From contig OZ024722.1 in assembly GCA_964016875.1 (NCBI GenBank), positions 19,784,576 to 19,848,575 of the forward strand: a stretch of 64,000 nt of DNA, in the 5' to 3' direction. Positions within the stretch are counted from its first letter, which is position 1; every line of letters begins with the position of its first letter. Of the stretch, positions 57,940 to 64,000 are shown piece after piece. This DNA is from Fallopia convolvulus (lineage: Eukaryota; Streptophyta; Magnoliopsida; Caryophyllales; Polygonaceae). The position numbers were made by a program, and so were the translations under genes. The notes under the pieces were generated by a model. It ran no database searches. It was not told where the DNA came from and saw nothing but the letters and a program-made list of their open reading frames with translations.

Positions 57940-58657
57940 TGAGTCTTCTGATTCCCTCTTTCTATACTTTGTTCTTTATTTCTTAGCTTCATTGGGGACA
58001 ATGAAGGGTTTAAGTATGGGGGAGGGGATTCACTGCTATATTTGTAATATATGTACAGTTGCATGTTATTTTCTGTCATTTGATTCAGTATTTTCAGTTA
58101 AAAAAATATATAAAAAATATTAAAAAAATAAAAAAATAAAAAAGCCATAAAAAATAGAAAAAAGGCATAGAAAATCCTGGGATGAGTTGAACACCCGAAA
58201 AGGCGGCTCAGGTAATAAGCAGGTAACCCGGACCAGAATTAGGCTGGGGTAATAAGAAGTTTATGAGAGATGTGAGTATATGTGAGCACACCTAAGAAAA
58301 ATGAAAAGAGTGATTAGGTGAAAACCCGAAAGGGCGCCTAAGTAGAATGAGTGGTAAAATCAGAGTGTTTAGGTTCATATTCTACTTTGGGGTCTGGGGA
58401 TTACACTTTAGATGTTGGGTAGATCCTAGGTTGCTCTACACTTTTTAGAGATTGAGTGTTATATCTTGTATTCTATGAGGTGTGTGATTTGAGCTTTCAT
58501 GTCTTTGCTCATTATTTCTCTACATGGGTTCGGGTTGTGAGTTGAGAGTTAGATTATTCATATTTCCCTTTACTTCCTGAGGATCTTTGATAGGATTTAT
58601 TGTTAGATTTATTTTGAGCTTACTCGAGGACGAGCAAGGTTTAAGTATGGGGGAATT
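57940..58657 (+). other. Ath5 3' UTR
   Basis: No gene. AAGTATGGGG is at 58012-58021 after CATTGGGGACAATG, an A-rich run at 58098-58160, GAAA-capped hairpins near 58175-58205 and at 58314-58341, and the polypurine core AAGTATGGGG at 58643-58652. Confidence 0.75.
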
Positions 58658-60526
58658 TGATATGCTCTCTTTAGTATGGGTTAACTCTTGTATTTTCGGT
58701 ATGATTTGAGTGTGTTTAGGTTAGTTTTGAGCATAATTGTAATATGAAGACCGAAGACACGATTTGAAGAATTACAAGAGTTTTGAAGACAAGTGTTGAT
58801 TTGGAGTTGTTTTGACACCATTTTCTTGTGATGCATCGTTCGGGAGCTATGGTGATCGGATGAAGCTGAATTTGGTATCGTTGGAAAGCTAACTCGAAGA
58901 GCTACAATTCATGTTTGTACGGCGAGTTCAAATTCCAACTCTAAGTGGGTCAAAACCACCTCCAAATTTAACATCGGTAAGCTGTCAGATGACCCGCGCT
59001 CGCGGGTGGAAACCGCGCTCGCGGTTGGGCGAGGATCCGAAACTATTTTGAGAGTATGTGTTGATTGTCTTTTATCTATTTTTAGATTGTTTGTTGTGCT
59101 TACAACCTAGATGAAAGTCAAGGTGATTTGAGTTTTTAACTTGATTGAAAGAGAAAGTTATAGACTTGAAGGTTGATATTGTTTGAATACGAAAGTTTCA
59201 AGCTTTAGATCCAAAACAAGCAATTGAGTGAATTGGTTTATGAAAGTAGGTTAATTTACTTGATAGTCAACGAAAGTTGATGAATTTATCTGTTTAAAGG
59301 CATTGTCTTATCTTCTTACGAGTTTAAATGCATGACTATGTTGTGGTATCCCTTGTCCTAGATCTTTGTTTTTATTTGAATTCTCTTTTAGTGATATTTG
59401 TTACTGAGTTCGTAGCCTCAGTACCGAAACTATTTAGGTCGTTAGTTTTTAGTCTTCTGTTTACGGTGGTTCGTTAACGACCCTGACAACGTCGTTAACG
59501 AGGCTGCTTGTGAGTGTTTTGCTTGCTTTTGTTTGATTGTTAGTAGTCGATAAACAAACAACCTTGCTTCTCGTGGAACGATCCTGACTCCCCTATACTC
59601 AGCGGGGTCTTGACTTATAAATTTATTTGTTGTCCCGAGTGAAGGCCCATCAATAAACCGCGCTCGCGGGTCGCGGTGTTTCAGTGCCGACTTGGTTTTT
59701 ATTTTATCTTTTATTTGTAATTATATCTTTAGTTTTATGTTATTTCGGTATAGTATTTAAGCTTAGTTTCGTGTTTCAGTTGAGGACAATTCACATCATA
59801 CTTTTATATTTTAGGTTTTATTTCAGTTTTGTTATGGAGAACTAATTTCCCTTTGAGTTTGTTTGATCAAGGAAACCTTTTTATGTAATTCGTGAGATTC
59901 TTGTAACTTTTCTATCTCTTTGTTAATATCAAAACTCTTGTTTTTATTTATATGATCTATGTTTGATTTTATGAGCCTGATCAACTTGTTTGATTAACTT
60001 AGATCTACTGTTTGAATTAGATTTGATTGTTGTCTGTGCAATCTTATTTATCCTTGAAACAACTCTTTTCCAGGACCGTGGACTAGAATTGAGAAAGAGT
60101 GTTTGATTGTTATTTTTATGCATGAGACTCGTAGCTTGATTGCATGATTTGATATCCTTCTATCCTTAATACTTTGCATGATTTGAATTAAGCGTTCTTG
60201 TTCATATCATAATTCCGCTTGGACCGTGGACAAGAGGAAATCTTTTATAAGGATTGGAATTAACTTGGGAATTAATAGAAAAGTGGATGAATCAATGATC
60301 GAATGATTAAAAAGGTGGAATTGGTTGAATAAACTCTGCTTTCCTTAATTGATTTGAATCCTAATATTATTTGCTTGCTTAAACTCCCAAAAAACCCTGT
60401 TTTGTCTTTGCTGATTGTTCAGAAAACCGATTCTCTTGGGTTCGATCCCTTACTTGCATGCTATACTAGTTTGTAGTTTAGGGTAATTTATTTTTGATCT
60501 TGGCAACATCGACTTTAGCCGAGTCA
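58658..60526 (+). repeat. Ath5 3' LTR carrying an Ath4-type LTR fragment
   Basis: TGATATGCTC...GCCGAGTCA, 1,869 bp. Words ACCCGCGCTCGCGGGT (58992-59007) and AACCGCGCTCGCGGTT (59011-59026) precede the foreign segment 59051-59657. From 59658 the sequence returns to Ath2/Ath5-type LTR. Right flank GCTAG at 60527-60531. Confidence 0.85.
59051..59657 (+). repeat. Captured 3' part of an Ath4-family LTR
   Basis: 607 bp nearly identical to Ath4 LTR from its position ~871 to its last base, ending CATCAATA plus AA. This is the exact sequence that precedes the primer site in Ath4 (41931-41940). No LTR start, no target duplication and no internal sequence accompany it. Confidence 0.88.
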
Positions 60527-61082
60527 GCTAGCAATAAGGTGATTGTGAACAACTTGAAGAAGCGACTCGCGAAAGCTAAAGGAAACTGGGCCAATGAACT
60601 ACCCTACGTCCTATGGCCCGATCGAATAACGCCTAAGGTAGCAAACGGTCAGTATCCCTTCTCATTGGGGCACGGGTGTGAAGCGGTCACCAGCAAAAGG
60701 TCGTTCGAAGATTCTCATCCCCACAACTCGTGCCACCTTCTTGATTGAAGAACAGAATCGTTTGGAGTTGTCGGTCGATTTTGATACTTCTAACGAGCTT
60801 CGTGACTAGGCCCGACTACGTCTAGCTAGACACCAACAACAGGTCGTCTGAAGCTACAACCAAAACGTCAGGATTCGGAATTTTCGAGTTGGCGATTGGG
60901 TACTGTGTAAAGTCTTTCAAAATACCCATGAAACCAAGTCAGGCAAGCTAGCCCCATCATGGGAAGGGCCGTACAAGATAACCAGGGTCGTCGGTCAAGG
61001 CGCATACCAATTCGAATCCAAAGATGGTGATGCTGTCCCACGGAGTTAGAACGCGATACATCTAAAGAAGTATCACTTCTAA
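60527..61082 (+). pseudogene. pol: Tat2 integrase, C-terminal part
   Basis: Continues from 56208: SNKVIVNNLKKRLAKAKGNW, NELPYVLW, then frame changes near 60680-60720 and stops near 60807 and 60849. The C-terminal module follows with YNQNVRIRNFRVGDWVL (about 60857-60905), KLAPSWEGPYKITRVVGQGA (60949-61005) and HLKKYHF ending at 61082. This is the usual GPY/F-like end of Tat integrases. A stop (TAG 61047) lies just before the end. The catalytic Glu in NGQAE lies at the Ath5 junction on the left side. Confidence 0.85.
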
Positions 61083-61856
61083 AAGAAGTCTTCCCTCCTC
61101 GGAACGCAAACTTCTAGGGCACTCCTAGCATGAAGCCTCCGCACGTGATATGTAAGACGTTCGAGGGCATTTATCCTTAGTTGTTAGTCTACTTTCATTC
61201 CAGTTCATTCCTTTCTTAGTTTGGTTGTGATCAACTTGACTATGTGAAAACTACTTGATGTGTGATTTCCATGTTGCGCTGTTTTATCGAATGAATGGCA
61301 TTTACTTGTGTTGTTACTTACTCGTATTTATTTCTTTTCTTGCATAAGTAAGGATAGCACATCAAACACGTTTTATTCATTATAAGATAGATTACATTCA
61401 TTTAGACAAATAACCGTACAACCGAAAAGCTTAAACGGTAAAGACAACAAATCCTAGACCAAAGACGTCTTCGATCGAATGAGCATCTTGAGCGCATGCT
61501 TCGACGCGATAGACGTCACTCGCTTGGAAACACTCTTCAGTAAGCGCAGCTGCCACCAGTAATGAACGACTTCTGCAGGAGTCTTCGTCCAAAAGCCTTC
61601 GATCGGAAGCACCTAACGTTCCCGGAACACCTGCACATAAAGGTAGGATACAACGAAGAAAAAATACGCTAGAAATACCATGCATGCATACTAACTGAAT
61701 TAAAACCTGACCCAGCGAGACGATGCTCCCAGGACGAGGCAAAAGTGTCTTCGTCCCAAAACACGGCCTCATCCATCATGAATTAAAAGAGGATTGTGCA
61801 CACAATTTGTCCGAACACATCCAAGATAGCAAAAGAAATTACAATGGTGTGCAACC
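61083..61856 (+). other. Tat2 spacer between integrase and antisense ORF
   Basis: Mostly non-coding. A 113-codon minus-strand frame (61431-61772) has a T-rich tract ending in TTTATGTGCAG (minus, about 61635) that could be a splice acceptor, so the stretch after it (VPGTLGASDRR...) may be a last exon of the antisense gene. I cannot support this further. Confidence 0.4.
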
Positions 61857-63835
61857 CTAATCTTCCTCCTCGTCAATAATGTCCTCTAGCTGGTCTTGTC
61901 CACTTGCCAAGAGATCGTCCCGTCCTTCATCCACCTTAGGGGTAACTCCGGCATCCGTCCCACGATCGCCATCGTCATCGTCAACGCCAAGATCCTTGCC
62001 CGTCGCCTCTTCTTCCAAAAGACCCAGAGAAACCAAAATCTCATCACCGGGAACTGGCTTATCGGGCGGGTAGCATTCATGGAAGGTCATAATCTCTGCG
62101 TCCAGATCCCAACCAGAATGCTAACCTGGCACGAACTGCTTAATCATTTCTACTCGAGACATCATTGAATAATAAGCCCCGATTTCCTCGGCTTCCTTAT
62201 GGATCTTCTTATTGGCAAGCTCTAGTTCAGAGATCTTAGATCGATCCGTGGCGGCCTGATGCGAATGACGCTTGACCATTTCCGTCAGTTTCACAATTTT
62301 CCCGACATCGACCTTCTGGCGCTCAGCAACAACCGCTACTTCATTTTCCAGCCCAGCTTTCTCGGCATCCCATTTCGACCTTAGCTCCGCTACACTCCTC
62401 TCCTCATGGTCTACGGCGTCGGCTACCCACAATGCACCTTGTAAAGCCTGGGAGATAAAAGCACCAATAGTGAGGAAAAACCCACAAGTAGAGAGAGTAA
62501 AGGTAAGGAAGGAGCGTCGTAGGGGGGGGGGGGACATTTACCTTCCAGACCGTCAATCCAGCGTCTCTAATCAAAGCAGAGGTAGGAATGTCAAGGCAGG
62601 GTTTCTTGGAAGCATGAGTATTGCGAAGCCCTTGCCAAAGATCCAACGGAGCTTTGCCTTCCAAATCAACAACCTCAGTAACTTCAGACGATGACCACTT
62701 GACTTGAGTAGCCTTAGCCGCGGCCTCCACCTTCACTTAAGGATCCAACGGAGGTTTCCTATCACTCGAGCGCCGTTTGCGTTGAATCATGGCCGTGGCA
62801 GAGAAATTCCGTCCCAGAGAGGTTGAGGCTTCTGAGGCCAATAACAAAGAAATCGTTAGTCAAAAAGAGAGAGATAAAAACAAATAGAGGGTACGCGGTA
62901 GGGATGTACGTACTAGTAGCTTTCACTGGAGGCTTGTCGATCGTCTTGGCGGTAGCCGCCGACACGGGAACTCTATCATCAATCGTCTTCTCAGAATCGC
63001 CTGACCTTGAATCATCTTCACCATCAGACTGGTCCTCTGACGAAGCCACTAACTTAGTACTCGATTCACCCTCAAGCATGAGCTTCGCTGACTTCCAGTA
63101 GGTCCTTCTTGCCTCAGGAAGGGCAAAGACCTTCCTGCATGCTTCCGATTCCAAGACATGGGTATCCAAACCCGGTGGAACTGCAGATGAACACTGCCCA
63201 GAGAAAAAGATTAACAAAAAGGGGCAGATGCTAGTGAAATAAAACAAAAGTGTGGGTTGAAAATGTTTACCCTTGGAACTCCATGAATCAGAGAAGGTTG
63301 CCTAATACATCGGGCCTAGCATAGATCTCTCCACAAAAAAGAAGCGGGTCACCCAGTCCTTGTCACTCACCTTCGATTTAGGGATTAGCGGATTTTTGGC
63401 GTCCCTCGCGTGAAGGGTGAAGCGACCGGCCCTGAGTGGACACACCCTGTAAGCACACAATAGGTCTGACACCGAGAATTCGATCTTCTCCTCCGAACAC
63501 ACCTCACTTATCTGGTGCAAAATCTTCCACGTAGACAGCATCAATTGCGCCGGAGAAGCCCTAAGGGGCAACAGGAAGTTTAAAATCAGAGTAGAGAAGG
63601 GAAAGAAAGCCCCCAATGTGAAAGGATACTCGAGGAAGCAAACCCATCCATCCTTGACCCAACCAACGGCATCGTGTGAAGGGCAGTGAAAGTTGGTACC
63701 CGCCGAAAGCCATGAGTCTTGACGATCTTCTCCGCCTCATCTGGGGACATGGAGCACAGGCGACATTCATGTGGTTCGAGAGAATGAGATGATTCAAAGC
63801 CTAGGTCGACTATCTTTGCCCTGGACATGGTATAA
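61857..63835 (-). pseudogene. Tat2 antisense ORF (putative gypsy-type transposon domain)
   Basis: Minus strand from MSRAKIVDLG (about 63829). A one-base shift near 63690 leads to DGWVCFLEYPFTLGAFFPF (about 63610-63665), then STWKILHQISEVC, EFSVSDLLCAYRV and DWVTRFFFVERSML (63302-63535). This matches the conserved domain of antisense ORFs located between integrase and 3' LTR in Tat elements (Pfam calls it a putative gypsy-type transposon protein). Further left: an acidic Ser-rich segment (62890-63193), a long helical segment (AELRSKWDAEKAGLENEV, about 62250-62400) and the acidic end DDDDGDRGTDAG to 61857. GT-AG borders at 63270 and 63194 suggest a 77-bp intron. Stops near 63302 and 62119 and the shift suggest decay. 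Function of the family is unknown. Confidence 0.75.
62522..62533. repeat. Poly-G run of about 12
   Basis: A run of G (poly-C on the strand of the antisense ORF) just inside the left end of a possible intron of that ORF. Confidence 0.8.
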
Positions 63836-64000
63836 AGAAACAGAAACGATTGGAAAAGAAGAAGACGAAGAGAGAGCAAAGGGAGGGAGAGGAAAACAGT
63901 GGAAGACGTGTATCTTCGAGAATCCACACTCGGAGTAAATATAGCCAGACTGATGTGACTCTTCCCTTCCCCGAGGATGATCGAACAGACAGGGTGAAGC

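Larger units (their letters stand above)
56209..60526 (+). mobile_element. Ath5: Athila deletion derivative inserted in Tat2 integrase
   Basis: Perfect 5-bp duplication GCTAG. Only about 300 bp of the 5' LTR remain; the rest of that LTR, primer site, gag and pol are absent. A pyrimidine-rich segment, ORF1, 3' UTR and an unusual 1,869-bp 3' LTR follow. The LTR start (TGATATGCTCTC) differs from Ath2, but its second half and its end match Ath2, so the two are related subfamilies. Confidence 0.88.

Noticed and set aside
1..64000. CRISPR-like or satellite arrays
   Set aside because: Repeats are dispersed words, LTR pairs and small tandem hairpins; no regular repeat-spacer or satellite unit was seen.

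Overview
This window is plant nuclear DNA made almost entirely of nested LTR retrotransposons. I see no host gene, tRNA, rRNA or CRISPR array. The evidence for a plant is the set of Ty3/gypsy lineages. Athila elements have a tRNA-Asp primer-binding site, a D-L-G protease and a 3' ORF1. Tat/Retand elements have a Cys-His-His-Cys Gag knuckle and an antisense ORF. A Tekay-type chromovirus has a tRNA-iMet primer site. There are also scraps of a second chromovirus and of a probable Ty1/copia LTR. The species cannot be named; the nesting suggests heterochromatin.

Layout, left to right. 1-2145: remnant of a small non-autonomous element whose one ORF looks like a Gag head joined to a Pol tail (563-1468). 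About 2145-10746: Athila family 1 (Ath1), a gag-pro element without RT/RNase H/integrase, followed by an LTR, a second copy of its 3' UTR and a truncated LTR. 10747-12380 and 23799-26168: two halves of a minus-strand Tat element (Tat1), split by a Tekay element (12381-23798) that itself carries a solo Ath1-family LTR (14726-16176, TSD GTTTT). 26169-26927: probable copia LTR. About 26942-28525: minus-strand chromovirus remnant. 28526 to beyond 64000: plus-strand Tat element (Tat2), interrupted by 31820-55219 and 56209-60526, ending with an antisense ORF.

Within the first Tat2 interruption lie Athila family 2 (Ath2; 31820-35313 and ~52600-55219), family 3 (Ath3; 35314-40463 and 50462-~52600, the only one with a near-complete pol) and family 4 (Ath4; 40464-50461, complete with 1,475-bp LTRs about 1.1% different by eye and TSD ATTGC). 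The second interruption is a deletion derivative (Ath5; TSD GCTAG) whose 3' LTR contains a piece of an Ath4-type LTR. The insertion order is readable: Tat1 before Tekay before the solo LTR; Tat2 before Ath2 before Ath3 before Ath4; Tat2 before Ath5.

Functionally, only Ath3 encodes most of a replication machinery, and its protease active site is deleted. Ath1 and Ath4 keep long gag-pro frames and share a C-terminal tail where RT should be, so they look like a long-lived lineage mobilised in trans. The most striking unexplained signal is that each Athila family carries its own short palindromic word, repeated in the Gag spacer, in the LTR upstream of TATA and in flanking non-coding DNA. The same sites are used in different families, but the word differs. 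Further signals are a decamer identical to the polypurine-tract core recurring inside the elements, and RNA hairpins with compensatory changes just after the gag-pro or pol stop codon.
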